The notes: a model not told the origin generated them from the letters alone. Numbered from the stretch's first letter, positions 8,290-17,051 are shown. The stretch: 64,000 nt of DNA from Xanthobacter autotrophicus (GCF_043194295.1 NZ_JBAFVK010000005.1), one strand, 5' to 3'. A program made the numbers and translations.

Positions 8290-10134
8290 ATGCGGATTTG
8301 GAATGGAGCGGCGGGCCCCCTTCAGGCCGTGGCCAGAGGCTACCTGGCCAAAGGCTTCCTGGCCAAGGGTCTCGCCCCGTTGGCGGGGAGATCCGTGAGC
8401 CGAAGCGGCCTCAAAGAGCGCACGCGCCTGATGGCCCTCCTCGCGGAGCTGTGGTCGCAGCAGGTGCTTGCGCGCCTCGGCGGCCGCACCATGGCGCTCG
8501 GCTACGTGCCGGTGCCGGTGCCCGAGCGGCTGCTCATCGCCCCCCAGGACCTGCGCACCGGCGACGCGACGCTGGCGAGCGAAATCTATTCCGGGCGCTT
8601 TGCCTTCGCCGGCAAGGTGATGCTGCTGGACGGGCGCACCCCGTTCGAGCTGGTGCCGCCCTCTGTGGAATGGGCCGAGGCGCTGCACGGCTTCGGCTGG
8701 CTCCGGCACCTGAAGGCCGCCGGCACCACCATCGCGCGCGCCAATGCCCGCTCCCTGGTGGGCGATTTCATGCGCGATCCCGGCAAGGCCCGGGCGGTGG
8801 CGGCGCGGCCCGATGTGGCGGCGCGGCGTATCATCTCCTGGCTCACCCAGGCGACGTTCCTGCTGCAGGACGCCGACCACGATTTCTACCGCCGCTTCAT
8901 GCGCTCGCTGGCCCGGCAGGTGCGCCAGCTGCGTCGCATGGCCAATGACGCGCCGGACGGCCAGCCGCGCCTTTTGGCCATCACCGCCCTCGTCTTCGCC
9001 GGCCTGTGCATGTCGGATCAGGGCCGGCTGCTGAAGGCGGCGGACAAGCGTCTCTCCGAGGAGCTGGACCGCCAGATCCTGCCCGACGGCGGCCCGCTCA
9101 CCCGCAATCCCGGCATGCTCATCGAGCTGCTGCTGGATCTTCTGCCGCTGCGCCAGGCCTTCACCGCGCGCAACCAGCCGGCGCCCCCCGCGCTGATGAA
9201 CGCGGTGGACCGGATGATGCCCATGCTGCGCTTCTTCCGGCACGGCGACGGGGCCTTCGCCCATTTCCACGGCATGGGACACACGGCGGCGGACCAGCTC
9301 GCCACCATCCTCGCCTTCGACGACGCCCGCGGCGCGCCGGTGGCGAACGCGCCCTATTCCGGCTACCAGCGGCTCGATGCCCGCACCCTCATGGTGATCG
9401 CCGACACCGGCCCGCCGCCCCCCGCCATGGCGAGCTGGGAGGCCCATGCCAGCTGCCTGGCCTTCGAATTCTCGTCCGGCCGGCACCGCATCGTCATCAA
9501 TTGCGGGGTGCCGGAGGTGCATCGGGAGATGTGGCGGCAGGTGGCGCGCTCCACGGCGGCCCATTCCACCGCCGTCATCGCCGACACCTCGTCCTGCCGC
9601 TTCCTGCAGGGCGGTTCCATGACGCGCATCTTCGGTGCGCCCATTGTCTCCGGGCCGAAGCACGTGGAGGTGCAGCGCGGCACTCGCAACAACGCCCTGC
9701 TGCTGCGCGCCAGCCACGATGGCTATGCCGAGCCGTTCGGCCTCATCCACCAGCGCTCGTTCCGCCTGGCCATGGAAGGCAACCGGCTGGACGGCGAGGA
9801 TGTGTTCAAGGCCGCCGAGGAGGGCGCGAAGCTCCCGGCGGAGACCTTCGCCATCCGCTTCCACCTGCACCCGTCCGTGACCGTCGAGCGGCTGGACGAT
9901 CCCCACACCGCCCTGCTCAGCCTGCCCAACGGCGAGGCCTGGGCCTTCGCCGCGCCCCACGTGCCTTTGGGGGTGGAGGAAAGTGTGGACCTCGCCGCCG
10001 CCGGCGGCCCGCGCCGCACCGCGCAGCTGGTGCTGTCGGGCGAGGTGGTGCGCACGCCGCGCGTCATCTGGACCTTCGTGCGCACCCGCGAGGCCCAGAG
10101 CGTGCCGCCGGGCCGACCGAGCGGGCGGGGGTAG
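8290..10134 (+). CDS. Heparinase II/III family protein
   Basis: 614-residue member of the heparinase II/III-like family found in many alphaproteobacteria directly after rsmB. The N-terminal two thirds resemble the alpha/alpha toroid (GFGWLRHLKAAGTTIARANA is a family-type segment). The C-terminal part is the beta-rich heparinase II/III domain (HASCLAFEFSSGRHRIVINC; GYAEPFGLIHQRSF). The natural substrate is unknown for these rsmB-linked proteins; a cell-envelope polysaccharide is a reasonable inference. The first 40 residues contain a YLAKG-FLAKG-LAP repeat and are of low complexity, so the real start may be downstream (for example near residue 38, RSGLKERTR). It converges with the methyltransferase gene. 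Confidence 0.88.
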   Translation: MRIWNGAAGPLQAVARGYLAKGFLAKGLAPLAGRSVSRSGLKERTRLMALLAELWSQQVLARLGGRTMALGYVPVPVPERLLIAPQDLRTGDATLASEIYSGRFAFAGKVMLLDGRTPFELVPPSVEWAEALHGFGWLRHLKAAGTTIARANARSLVGDFMRDPGKARAVAARPDVAARRIISWLTQATFLLQDADHDFYRRFMRSLARQVRQLRRMANDAPDGQPRLLAITALVFAGLCMSDQGRLLKAADKRLSEELDRQILPDGGPLTRNPGMLIELLLDLLPLRQAFTARNQPAPPALMNAVDRMMPMLRFFRHGDGAFAHFHGMGHTAADQLATILAFDDARGAPVANAPYSGYQRLDARTLMVIADTGPPPPAMASWEAHASCLAFEFSSGRHRIVINCGVPEVHREMWRQVARSTAAHSTAVIADTSSCRFLQGGSMTRIFGAPIVSGPKHVEVQRGTRNNALLLRASHDGYAEPFGLIHQRSFRLAMEGNRLDGEDVFKAAEEGAKLPAETFAIRFHLHPSVTVERLDDPHTALLSLPNGEAWAFAAPHVPLGVEESVDLAAAGGPRRTAQLVLSGEVVRTPRVIWTFVRTREAQSVPPGRPSGRG

Positions 10135-10154
10135 GGCGGGAGATCGCCGCAGCT

Positions 10155-10182
10155 GCTCCCTCTCCCGCTTGCGGGGGAGGGG
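10155..10182. repeat. REP-like GC palindrome, copy 1
   Basis: CTCCCTCTCCCGC-TTGC-GGGGGAGGGG-type imperfect hairpin between two convergent genes. It shares its core (CTCCCTCTCCCGC, TGCGGGGG) with the pair at 20986-21023 and 21071-21112. It could also serve as a bidirectional terminator here. Confidence 0.7.
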
Positions 10183-10252
10183 TAACATCGTTCCCGGCCG
10201 GGGCAGCGGGCTGCCAAATCGCGACAACACCACAGACCGCCGGCTCCCCCCT

Positions 10253-10990
10253 TCACCCCGCCGGCGCCGCTCCCCCGACGAGGCGGCCGTCGAGGGCGGG
10301 TTCCAGCACCGGGGCGAGGCGGGGCTTGCGGGCGGGGATGGGGCGGTAAAGCTGCTTGGTCGCCTCCACCACCAGCGCCCCCGAGAACGGCAGGGACAGC
10401 CGGGCGCCGACCCGCTCCCAGGCCACCGCCGTGCGCAGGAACCAGCGGCTCGGCGGCGCGTACAGTGCCTCGTTCCAGCCCACGGGGGTGAACAGGGCCT
10501 GCCGCAGCAGCGTCACTACCTGCCCGCGGGAGAACGGGCGGCCATGGCCGAAGGGCGTGGTGTCGATCTGCGCCCAGACGCCGCGCCGGTTGGGCACCAC
10601 GGCCAGCAGCCGCCCGCCGGGGGCCAGCACCCGCCACACCTCGTTGAGCATCTCGGCGGCGTTGGGGGTCATCTCCAGGGCATGCACCGCCACCACCCGA
10701 TCCATGCTGGCGGTGGGAAACGGCAGCAGGGTCTCGTCGGCCAGCGTGGCCAGCGTTGGCGCGGCGGAGGGCCAGCGCACCACCCCCTGCGCCGCCGGCA
10801 TCACCGCGAGGCAGCGCTCGGCCTCCTCACGGAACACGCCGAGATAGGGCGTCGCATAGCCGAGGCCGAGCACCCGCATACTGGTGACGTTGTCGAAGCG
10901 CGCGCGGATGGCCCGCCCCAGCAGGCGCCGTGTCATGATGCCGAGGGGCTGGGCGTAGAAATTGCGCAGGTCGACGACGTCGAGAAACAT
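10253..10990 (-). CDS. Class I SAM-dependent methyltransferase
   Basis: 245-residue methyltransferase of the UbiE/Methyltransf_11 type. It shows motif I VLGLGYATPYLG (about residues 38-49), the post-I acidic region, LPFPTASMDRVVAVHALE (motif II/IV region) and EVWRVLAPGGRLLAVVPN (motif V/VI). The start ATG at 10990 is preceded by AGGGG. It is divergent from gloB, an arrangement common in alphaproteobacteria, but its substrate is unknown. The longer open frame to 11107 reads through the intergenic region and is not used. Confidence 0.88.
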   Translation of the reverse strand: MFLDVVDLRNFYAQPLGIMTRRLLGRAIRARFDNVTSMRVLGLGYATPYLGVFREEAERCLAVMPAAQGVVRWPSAAPTLATLADETLLPFPTASMDRVVAVHALEMTPNAAEMLNEVWRVLAPGGRLLAVVPNRRGVWAQIDTTPFGHGRPFSRGQVVTLLRQALFTPVGWNEALYAPPSRWFLRTAVAWERVGARLSLPFSGALVVEATKQLYRPIPARKPRLAPVLEPALDGRLVGGAAPAG

Positions 10991-11158
10991 GGATCCCCTT
11001 CTTCCGGCCGCCACCGGTCTGCCGAACGCGGGGTGTGCACACCCCGCCGGCCGCTCTTCCGCTCGGCGGTTTAATAGAGGATCATGCCGGCCGCGTCCGC
11101 AACCCATTCGGACGTCCAGTCGAACAGCGTTCCGCTCGCGCTCCGGAGACTCCAGACC

Positions 11159-11932
11159 GTGTCAGCCGAAATCCGCCTCGTCCCGTGCCTTTCCGACAAT
11201 TATGCCGTCCTCATCCACGATCCGGTCACCGAGGCGACCGCCGTGGTGGACGTGCCCGAGGCGACACCGGTGATCGCGGCCCTGGAAAAAGAGGGCTGGA
11301 CCCTCACCCACATCCTCGTCACCCATCACCACGCTGATCACACCCAGGGCATCCTCGCGGTGAAGGCGCGCTTCGGCGCCACCGTGGTGGGCCCGAAATC
11401 CGAGGCCGACCAGATCCCCGGCCTCGACGTGGCGGTGGTGGATGGCGATCCGGTGGCGGTGGGCTCGCTGGTGGGCCGGGTGCTGGAGACCCCGGGGCAC
11501 ACCGTCGGCCCCGCCACCTACCTGTTCGAGGGCGAAAAGCTGCTGTTCTCCGGGGATACCCTGTTCACGCTCGGCTGCGGACGGCCGCTGGAATGTGAGC
11601 CGCCGGTGCTGTGGGAGTCGCTCCAGCGTCTGCGGGCGCTCCCTGAGGATCTTCAGGTCTACAGCGGCCACGAATACACCCTCGCCAACGCCCGCTTCGC
11701 CGCCACGGTGGACCCGGACAATGCCACCCTCATCCGCCTCTATGGCGACGCGCAGAGGAAGCGGGATGCCGGCGCCCCCACCATCCCCTCGCGGCTGGGC
11801 GACGAGCTGGCCGCCAACCCCTTCCTGCGCGCGGACGATCCCGCCATGGCGGAGCGTCTCGGCATGGTGGGGGCGGAGCCGGCCCTCGTCTTCACCGAGC
11901 TGCGGCTGCGCAAGAACGCCTTCAAGGGCTGA
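11159..11932 (+). CDS. gloB: Hydroxyacylglutathione hydrolase (glyoxalase II)
   Basis: Metallo-beta-lactamase-fold thioesterase that hydrolyses S-lactoylglutathione to lactate and glutathione, the second step of methylglyoxal detoxification. The metal motif THHHADH is at about residues 53-59. The further ligands lie in ETPGHTVG and SGDTLF, and the glutathione-binding region in SGHEYTLANARF. The GTG at 11159, with GGAGA about 9 nt upstream, gives 257 residues, the normal length; the open frame extends to 11084. The cupin gene begins 3 bp after the stop, so the two are probably co-transcribed. Confidence 0.96.
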   Translation: MSAEIRLVPCLSDNYAVLIHDPVTEATAVVDVPEATPVIAALEKEGWTLTHILVTHHHADHTQGILAVKARFGATVVGPKSEADQIPGLDVAVVDGDPVAVGSLVGRVLETPGHTVGPATYLFEGEKLLFSGDTLFTLGCGRPLECEPPVLWESLQRLRALPEDLQVYSGHEYTLANARFAATVDPDNATLIRLYGDAQRKRDAGAPTIPSRLGDELAANPFLRADDPAMAERLGMVGAEPALVFTELRLRKNAFKG

Positions 11933-11935
11933 CCG

Positions 11936-12403
11936 GTGACTGATGCGCTCAATGGGCTGACCGCCGAGGAGGTGGTCACCCTGCTTCAGCTCCAGCCGCA
12001 CCCGGAGGGCGGGCATTTCCGCGAGACGTTCCGGGATGCGCCTGCGGGCCGGGATGTTGCGGGCCGGGATGCTGCGGGTGAAGCGCGCGGCGCCTCCACC
12101 GCCATCTATTTTCTGCTGAAGGCGGGCCAGCGCTCCCGCTGGCATCGGGTGGATGCGGCCGAGGTCTGGCACTGGCATGCCGGCGCGCCGCTGACGCTCG
12201 CCATCGCCGATGGTGACGGACGGCGCGAGGTGGCGCTGGGGCCGGATCTCAAGGGGGGAGAGCGGCCGCAGGCGGTGGTGCCGCCGTTGGCGTGGCAGGC
12301 AGCGGAAAGCCGGGGGGCCTGGACGCTGGTGGGCTGCACCGTGGCGCCCGCCTTCTTGTTCGAGGGCTTCGAGCTGGCCCCGCCCGGCTGGGAGCCGGAC
12401 TGA
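11936..12403 (+). CDS. Cupin_5 (DUF985) family protein
   Basis: 155-residue beta-barrel protein of the DUF985/cupin-5 family, recognisable from LQPHPEGGHFRETFRD near the N-terminus, SRWHRVDAAEVWHWHAG in the middle and WTLVGCTVAPAFLFEGFEL near the end. The family's biochemical role is not established. GTG at 11936 starts 3 bp after the gloB stop, indicating an operon. A short internal RDVAGRDAAG repeat lies around residues 38-48 where homologues are usually shorter. Confidence 0.9.
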   Translation: MTDALNGLTAEEVVTLLQLQPHPEGGHFRETFRDAPAGRDVAGRDAAGEARGASTAIYFLLKAGQRSRWHRVDAAEVWHWHAGAPLTLAIADGDGRREVALGPDLKGGERPQAVVPPLAWQAAESRGAWTLVGCTVAPAFLFEGFELAPPGWEPD

Positions 12404-12491
12404 AGCTCGCGCGATACAGTTCGCGCAAGACGCGCGGGTTTCGGAGGCCGGCTCGTCCCGTCGATGACCCGGAGCAAAACCCCGGCGCGCG

Positions 12492-12513
12492 CAGACCGGC
12501 GACAGCCGGTCTG
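12492..12513. terminator. Hairpin between convergent cupin and ecfG genes
   Basis: Nine-bp stem CAGACCGGC/GCCGGTCTG (12492-12500 with 12505-12513), four-base loop, no clear T-run. Its place between two convergent stop codons suggests a bidirectional terminator. Confidence 0.55.
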
Positions 12514-12535
12514 ATGTCACTTATCCGGTGGCCAC

Positions 12536-13081
12536 CTAGCCGATGCTGCGGGCGGCCGACATGGCGATGGCGTCGCCTTCCACCACGTCCGCCGTGTTTT
12601 CCGCGCCCATGAGCACGAGCAGCTTGGCGCGGGCGCGGTTCACCCGGCTCTTGATGGTGCCGAGCGCGCAGCCGCAGACCGCCGCCGCTTCCTCATAGGA
12701 GAGCCCCGCCGCCCCCACCAGGACCAGCGCCTCGCGCTGGTCGTCGGGCAGCTTGGCGAGGGCCTCCTTCAGGGAGGAGAGGGTGGCCGACCATTCCTGG
12801 CTGGGGCCGATATTGGTGTCCTGCTGGGCCAAGGCGCTCATGCCGTCATTCTCGCGGCGGCGCTTGCGGATCTCGGTGTAATAGGTGTTGCGCAGGATGG
12901 TGAACAGCCAGGCGCGCAGGTTCGTGCCCGGATCGAACTTGTCCATGTTGGACAAGGCCTTGAGCAGCGTTTCCTGGACCAGATCGTCAGCTTCCGTGCG
13001 ATTGCGCGTCAGCGACCGCGCGAAGGCGCGCAGCGCCGGAAGGAATTCGAGCACCTGCGTGCGCAGGGCGGCGGCGTCCAT
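12536..13081 (-). CDS. ecfG: EcfG-type RNA polymerase sigma factor (general stress response)
   Basis: 181-residue ECF sigma factor. In the alphaproteobacterial general stress response EcfG is held by the anti-sigma factor NepR and freed when phosphorylated PhyR binds NepR. Region 2 is visible as FARSLTRNRTEADDLVQET and FDPGTNLRAWLFTILRNTYY. Region 4 is LPDDQREALVLVGAAGLSYE and then CGCALGTIKSRVNRARAKL. The ATG at 13081 has AAGGGG upstream. A GGAAC-N17-CGTT promoter about 320 bp upstream suggests autoregulation. The kinase and phyR are in the same island; nepR, normally directly upstream of ecfG, was not recognised. The frame stays open to 13399, see findings. Confidence 0.93.
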   Translation of the reverse strand: MDAAALRTQVLEFLPALRAFARSLTRNRTEADDLVQETLLKALSNMDKFDPGTNLRAWLFTILRNTYYTEIRKRRRENDGMSALAQQDTNIGPSQEWSATLSSLKEALAKLPDDQREALVLVGAAGLSYEEAAAVCGCALGTIKSRVNRARAKLLVLMGAENTADVVEGDAIAMSAARSIG

Positions 13082-13397
13082 CTCTCGACGACCCCTTTCC
13101 GGGAGATCCCTTTCGCGATCCGCGAGCAAGTCCATTCGGCGGCCTATCTTTCGGGCGAGTCGGGTGGGCAACTCGGGGTGTGGCAAAAGCGGCGATCGGT
13201 CACGTTGCGCGATCTTCTTAACGGCTACCCGCGGTTGTAGCGCGCCGGCCACAGGCTCCCGGGCAGGAAAAACGTGCTCGCATGGTGTCGCCCTCCCCAA
13301 ATCAGGTTGCCCGACCGGCGCTTGCCGAACGGGATGTCGGCCGTGGAACGGTGCCGACAGCGACCTTGCCCGCAAGCGTGGCGGGTCGCGTTCAGTC

Positions 13398-13423
13398 AAC
13401 GTCGCCGGGGGCCTGCCGGTTCC
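13398..13423 (-). promoter_or_regulatory. EcfG-type promoter upstream of ecfG
   Basis: On the minus strand GGAAC (13423-13419), 17-bp spacer, CGTT (13401-13398): a full match to the known EcfG consensus. It lies between the KGG gene and ecfG and implies a leader of about 300 nt before the ecfG ATG. Apart from this site, the 13082-13453 gap shows no gene I can support. Confidence 0.75.
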
Positions 13424-13453
13424 ATCCCCGGCGTCGGTATCCGGCGGCGGTGT

Positions 13454-13744
13454 TCAGGAGGTGCCGCCGGTGGGAGGGGTGCCGCCCGACTGGCTGCTCT
13501 TCTGCCCGCCCTTCTGCCCGGCCTGCGAGGCCAAAGTACGGTCGCGCGAGAAGCTGCGATGCTCGTCGGCGACGCTCTGGCCGCCCTTGCGTCCGGCTTC
13601 CGCCGCCAGAGCGCGGTTCTGGAAGAAGCTGCGCTTTTCGGCGGGGACGCTCTCGCCGCCCTTGCGGGCGATGGCTTTCTGCTTCTCCGCGTCCATGGCG
13701 GCGAACCCGCGTTGCGACGTGCCCTTGGTTCGAGCCTTGTCCAT
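13454..13744 (-). CDS. KGG-repeat stress protein
   Basis: 96-residue, very hydrophilic protein built from stress-induced KGG motifs (ARKGGESV, GRKGGQSV, GQKGGQKS), each within a RGFAAMD/RSFFQNR/RSFSRDR-type repeat. Relatives such as the GsiB/YciG and Con-10 proteins are induced by stress or desiccation. ATG 13744 is preceded by AGGAG 10 nt upstream. A GGAAC-N16-CGTT promoter lies upstream, and the gene sits between ecfG and the kinase, so it is probably an effector of the EcfG regulon. The frame remains open upstream to 14101 without coding character. Confidence 0.85.
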   Translation of the reverse strand: MDKARTKGTSQRGFAAMDAEKQKAIARKGGESVPAEKRSFFQNRALAAEAGRKGGQSVADEHRSFSRDRTLASQAGQKGGQKSSQSGGTPPTGGTS

Positions 13745-13897
13745 GTGCTCTCGCTCCTGCCAATGGGAAACGTATCGCCACGGCGATACCCCTGGAGCCG
13801 GATCCGAGGGGTGTTCGGCGAATCCGTCTCCCGATCCAAAACACCGCATTGCCCGGTCGGCTCGATGCGCAGGCCGGTCAGCGCGTGCTCCTAGGAC

Positions 13898-13922
13898 AAC
13901 GAGCCAGAGCGGCTCCGGTTCC
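13898..13922 (-). promoter_or_regulatory. EcfG-type promoter upstream of the KGG gene
   Basis: Minus strand GGAAC (13922-13918), 16-bp spacer, CGTT (13901-13898). It is about 150 bp upstream of the KGG start codon. The rest of the 13745-14148 gap shows nothing else. Confidence 0.75.
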
Positions 13923-14148
13923 GATAACCGGAGCCACTGGATGAAATTCGCCGGCGGGGGCGCCGGCTGCGGGGTCGTTTCATAAACGGAGTCAAGGCAT
14001 TGAGGGCCGATGGAGGCGCCCGTCCGGGGTTCGATTGTGAGCGGCGGAGCCCGCGATCGAGCCGGCGCGCGGTCCGATGGTGCATCTGTGCGGTCCTGCA
14101 ACCGGTTTCACCGGAGCGCACCGGGGGGCGGCCCGCGCCGCGCGCCCC

Positions 14149-15912
14149 TCAATCGACCCGGGCGGCGGCCTTGGGCGCTGAGTTCGGGCGGCAGGGGAAG
14201 TCGCCGGCCACCACCATGGCGCCGCTCGGCTCGTCCCGGCGGCTGAGGCTGCCACCGAGCTGGGCGGCGAAGCCGGCGGCGAGGTCGAGGGGCATGCCGT
14301 TTTCGCCCCAGCGTCCGGCGCCGCTGCGCAGGGCGAGGTGCAGGCGTTCGCCGCTGCGGCTCCCGCTCAGCACCAGGGGGGCAGGGGAGGTGCCTGGCGG
14401 CAGGCCGAGGTTCAGCACCACTTCCACCACCATGAGGGCCAGCGGCACCGCCATGTCGGTGGGCAAAGGCGCATCCTGCGCCTCCACCGTGATGCGCACG
14501 CTGGCGTCGGTGCTGCCCTCGATCAGGGAGGCCAGTTCACCGAGCAGCTCGCGCAGGTGTACCTGCGAGCCGTCATTGGCCTCGTAGAGGATGCGATGCA
14601 CCAGGGCGAGGGTGTTCACCCGAAGCCGCAGCTGGTCGAAGCGGCGGCGGTCCTCGCTCTTGCCGATCCCAGATCCGTAGAGGCTGAGCAGGCTCACCAC
14701 CACCTGGAGGCTGTTCTTGATGCGGTGGTGGATCTCGCGCACCAGCGCGGTCTTCTCGGCCAGGTTCTCGCGCAGGCGGGCGTCGCGGTGGCGTACGGCG
14801 AAGGCCATGTTCTCCACCGAATGGCCGAGCACGCGGAATTCCGAGGGCGCCGCATCGAGCCGGGTCGGGCGGAAGCCGTAGTGGCCCTGGGCGTAGACCG
14901 CCGTCACCCGGCGCAGATAGAGCAGCCAGCGCAAGATGATGCGGTCCACCGCCACCCACAGGGCGATGAGCGACAGGATGATGATGAGCGCCGGCAGGGC
15001 GATGCTCGCCGCCACCGTCACGAAGGTCCAGCCGAACAGCCGGTCGGAGGGCATGGCGAAGGCGACGGTGAGCCCATCGCGGCCCAGGGGCGCGGTGGCG
15101 AAGGTCCAGCTCTCGCCGGCCGGGTCGGTGCTTTCGTGGAGGCTGCTGGGCAGGTCGCGCCCCGCAGTGCGGAACAGGTCGCGCTGGAACAAAGCGGCGC
15201 TCATGGTCCGGGCGTTGGACACCAGCTCCTGGCCGCGGCTGGAGAACAGGGCGACGATGCCGACGGAGGGCGGGGTCTGCTGCCTCAGCAGGGTGTCGAG
15301 CCAGCTGACGTCGATGCCGAGGGCGATGGCGCCTTCCAGCCGTCCGGCGGCGTCGCGCAGGGGCAGGATGCCCACCAGCACATCCAGATTGGCGCCGGGG
15401 CTGCGCGCCGGCCCCACCAGGCTGAAGCCGGTCTTGGCGATGGCCTCCCGCCACCAGGGCTCCTCGCCCACCGAGCGGCCGGGGAAGGGCAGCGCCGCGC
15501 AGGTCACCGCGCCGCTGGCATCAAGCACGCCGATATTGGCGGCGAAGGGCAGGCTTATGGTCGCCCCCCGCAAGGTGGCGGTGCAGGTGGCGCCCGCGTG
15601 GCGCACTTCCTCCACGTTCTTGAGGGCATAGAGCACGTTTTCGGTGGAGGCGAAGATGTTCTGCTGGGTGCCCGCCGCTGCGACGGCCTGTTGGAGCAGG
15701 CGCTGGCGCGCGTCTTCCTCCGCGTTGGAGAGCTGCGCCAGGCCCTGGACGATATTGAGCACGGCGATGGGTGCCAGGGCGAGGAGCACGACCAGGAGCA
15801 GGCGGCGCCGGACGCTGTCGAAGAGGGTCCGTGGCTGCCCGATTGCCGAGGCAAATATGGCGCTGCGCTCCTTGTGACGTGCCCGTGCAGCCTCCGCCTT
15901 GCCCAAATCCAT
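14149..15912 (-). CDS. HisKA_2-type sensor histidine kinase with degenerate ATP-binding domain
   Basis: 587-residue membrane sensor. TM1 is at about 37-56 and TM2 at about 296-322. They flank a periplasmic dCache-like sensor; cytoplasmic HAMP-like and HisKA_2 segments follow. The phosphoacceptor motif REIHHRIKNSLQVV is intact (His about 395). The catalytic domain is not: the N-box reads PLALMVVEVVLNLGLP instead of a PLxLIVNELVTNA-type sequence, and no DxGxG motif is present where it is expected (about 528-545, RSGAGRWGENG). Its place next to phyR suggests it acts on PhyR, perhaps as a phosphatase, as reported for the PhyR-linked HisKA_2 protein PhyP of Sphingomonas. That role is inference. 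Confidence 0.85.
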   Translation of the reverse strand: MDLGKAEAARARHKERSAIFASAIGQPRTLFDSVRRRLLLVVLLALAPIAVLNIVQGLAQLSNAEEDARQRLLQQAVAAAGTQQNIFASTENVLYALKNVEEVRHAGATCTATLRGATISLPFAANIGVLDASGAVTCAALPFPGRSVGEEPWWREAIAKTGFSLVGPARSPGANLDVLVGILPLRDAAGRLEGAIALGIDVSWLDTLLRQQTPPSVGIVALFSSRGQELVSNARTMSAALFQRDLFRTAGRDLPSSLHESTDPAGESWTFATAPLGRDGLTVAFAMPSDRLFGWTFVTVAASIALPALIIILSLIALWVAVDRIILRWLLYLRRVTAVYAQGHYGFRPTRLDAAPSEFRVLGHSVENMAFAVRHRDARLRENLAEKTALVREIHHRIKNSLQVVVSLLSLYGSGIGKSEDRRRFDQLRLRVNTLALVHRILYEANDGSQVHLRELLGELASLIEGSTDASVRITVEAQDAPLPTDMAVPLALMVVEVVLNLGLPPGTSPAPLVLSGSRSGERLHLALRSGAGRWGENGMPLDLAAGFAAQLGGSLSRRDEPSGAMVVAGDFPCRPNSAPKAAARVD

Positions 15913-16259
15913 GATCGCTCCGCATGGACCGCGGGTGCTCCGACCGACCGGAATCCCGCGCCTGCGCCTCTTTTTGACGAGCCCTGGCCGAAACCGGCAA
16001 CTCGCCCCTTAAGCTCGCCTGCGCACGCAGTATAATGCCCTGCGCGGTCCGAGGTTCCCAAGGCGCGGGAACTTCATGCGCTTCGCAGGCGTTACGTGGG
16101 TTTGACAGCTGTCGCTTCAGCTTGCCGTCCGGCGTCTGGCAAAATCTGGGTTCTGCACGTTTCGGCGTTGCGGAAGCTGGGTTTCATCGGGCGGTCCTGG
16201 CAAGCCGGCCGGCTGGTCCGGACACCGGATTTCAACACGTCAGTTCCAAGGGATTTGGC
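15913..16259. promoter_or_regulatory. Divergent promoter region between the kinase and phyR
   Basis: 347 bp without a gene. On the plus strand it holds TATAAT (16031-16036) and the EcfG-type promoter listed separately. On the minus strand it holds TATACT overlapping the same spot and a GGAAC (16058-16054) facing the kinase without a good CGTT partner. GTTCC and GGAAC at 16054-16072 form an inverted repeat. No nepR-like reading frame was seen on either strand. Confidence 0.5.
16068..16093 (+). promoter_or_regulatory. EcfG-type promoter of phyR
   Basis: GGAAC (16068-16072), 17-bp spacer, CGTT (16090-16093), a full consensus match. Predicted transcription start near 16100, giving a leader of about 160 nt before the phyR ATG. 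Confidence 0.8.
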
Positions 16260-17051
16260 ATGGCATTGAACTCGCTCGTCAAGCAGCTTCCGTTCCTGCG
16301 GCGCTATACGCGGGCGCTTGTGGGCTCGCAGTCGGCCGGCGATCTCCTCGTGCAGAACACGCTCCAGGCCATCCTGGATCGCAAGGTGGCGGTGGATTCC
16401 GCCGTCTCGCCCCGCGTCGCGCTCTACAAGGCGTTCCACGAGGTGTGGAACCGCCAGCCGCAGGGCGGCGCGGTGCCCTCGCGCGCCGACCAGCGCCTCC
16501 AGGCCATGGACCTGTCCTCCCGCGTGGCGCTGCTTCTGACCGCCATGGAGGGCTTCTCCTTCGCCGAGACCGCCAACATCCTCGGCACCTCCCTCGACGA
16601 GGTGGAGGCCCAGGTGGTGGCGGCGCAGCGCGAGATCGACCGACAGATCGCCACCCGCGTCCTCATCATCGAGGACGAATGGGTCATCGCCCTCGACCTC
16701 AAGACCCTGGTCACCGAGCTGGGCCACGAGGTCATCGGTGTCGCCCCCACCCATTCCAAGGCGGTGGAGCTGGCGAAGGCGGGCAATTTCGGCCTGGTTC
16801 TGGCCGACATCCAGCTCGCCGACGGCTCCTCGGGCATCGAGGCGGTGACCGAGATCCTGGAGAGCTTCAACGTGCCGGTGATCTTCATCACCGCCTTCCC
16901 CGACCGCCTGCTCACCGGCGAGCGGCCGGAGCCGACCTATCTCATCACCAAGCCGTTCCTCACCGAGACGGTGAAGGCCACCATCGCCCAGGCGCTGTTC
17001 TTCCACGAGGCGAAGGCCGAGCCCGAGAACCTCAAGGCGAAGAGTGCCTGA
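16260..17051 (+). CDS. phyR: PhyR anti-anti-sigma response regulator
   Basis: 263 residues with the unique PhyR layout. The N-terminal sigma-like domain (about 1-125: LVKQLPFLRRYTRALVGSQ; SSRVALLLTAMEGFSFAE) imitates EcfG but cannot direct transcription. The C-terminal receiver domain (about 133-250) has the acidic pair in VLIIEDEW, the phosphoacceptor Asp183 in LADIQL, and the conserved Lys in LITKPF. When phosphorylated, PhyR sequesters NepR and releases EcfG. The ATG at 16260 is preceded by AAGGGA; the frame is open further upstream without coding character. An EcfG-type promoter upstream implies positive feedback. Confidence 0.97.
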   Translation: MALNSLVKQLPFLRRYTRALVGSQSAGDLLVQNTLQAILDRKVAVDSAVSPRVALYKAFHEVWNRQPQGGAVPSRADQRLQAMDLSSRVALLLTAMEGFSFAETANILGTSLDEVEAQVVAAQREIDRQIATRVLIIEDEWVIALDLKTLVTELGHEVIGVAPTHSKAVELAKAGNFGLVLADIQLADGSSGIEAVTEILESFNVPVIFITAFPDRLLTGERPEPTYLITKPFLTETVKATIAQALFFHEAKAEPENLKAKSA

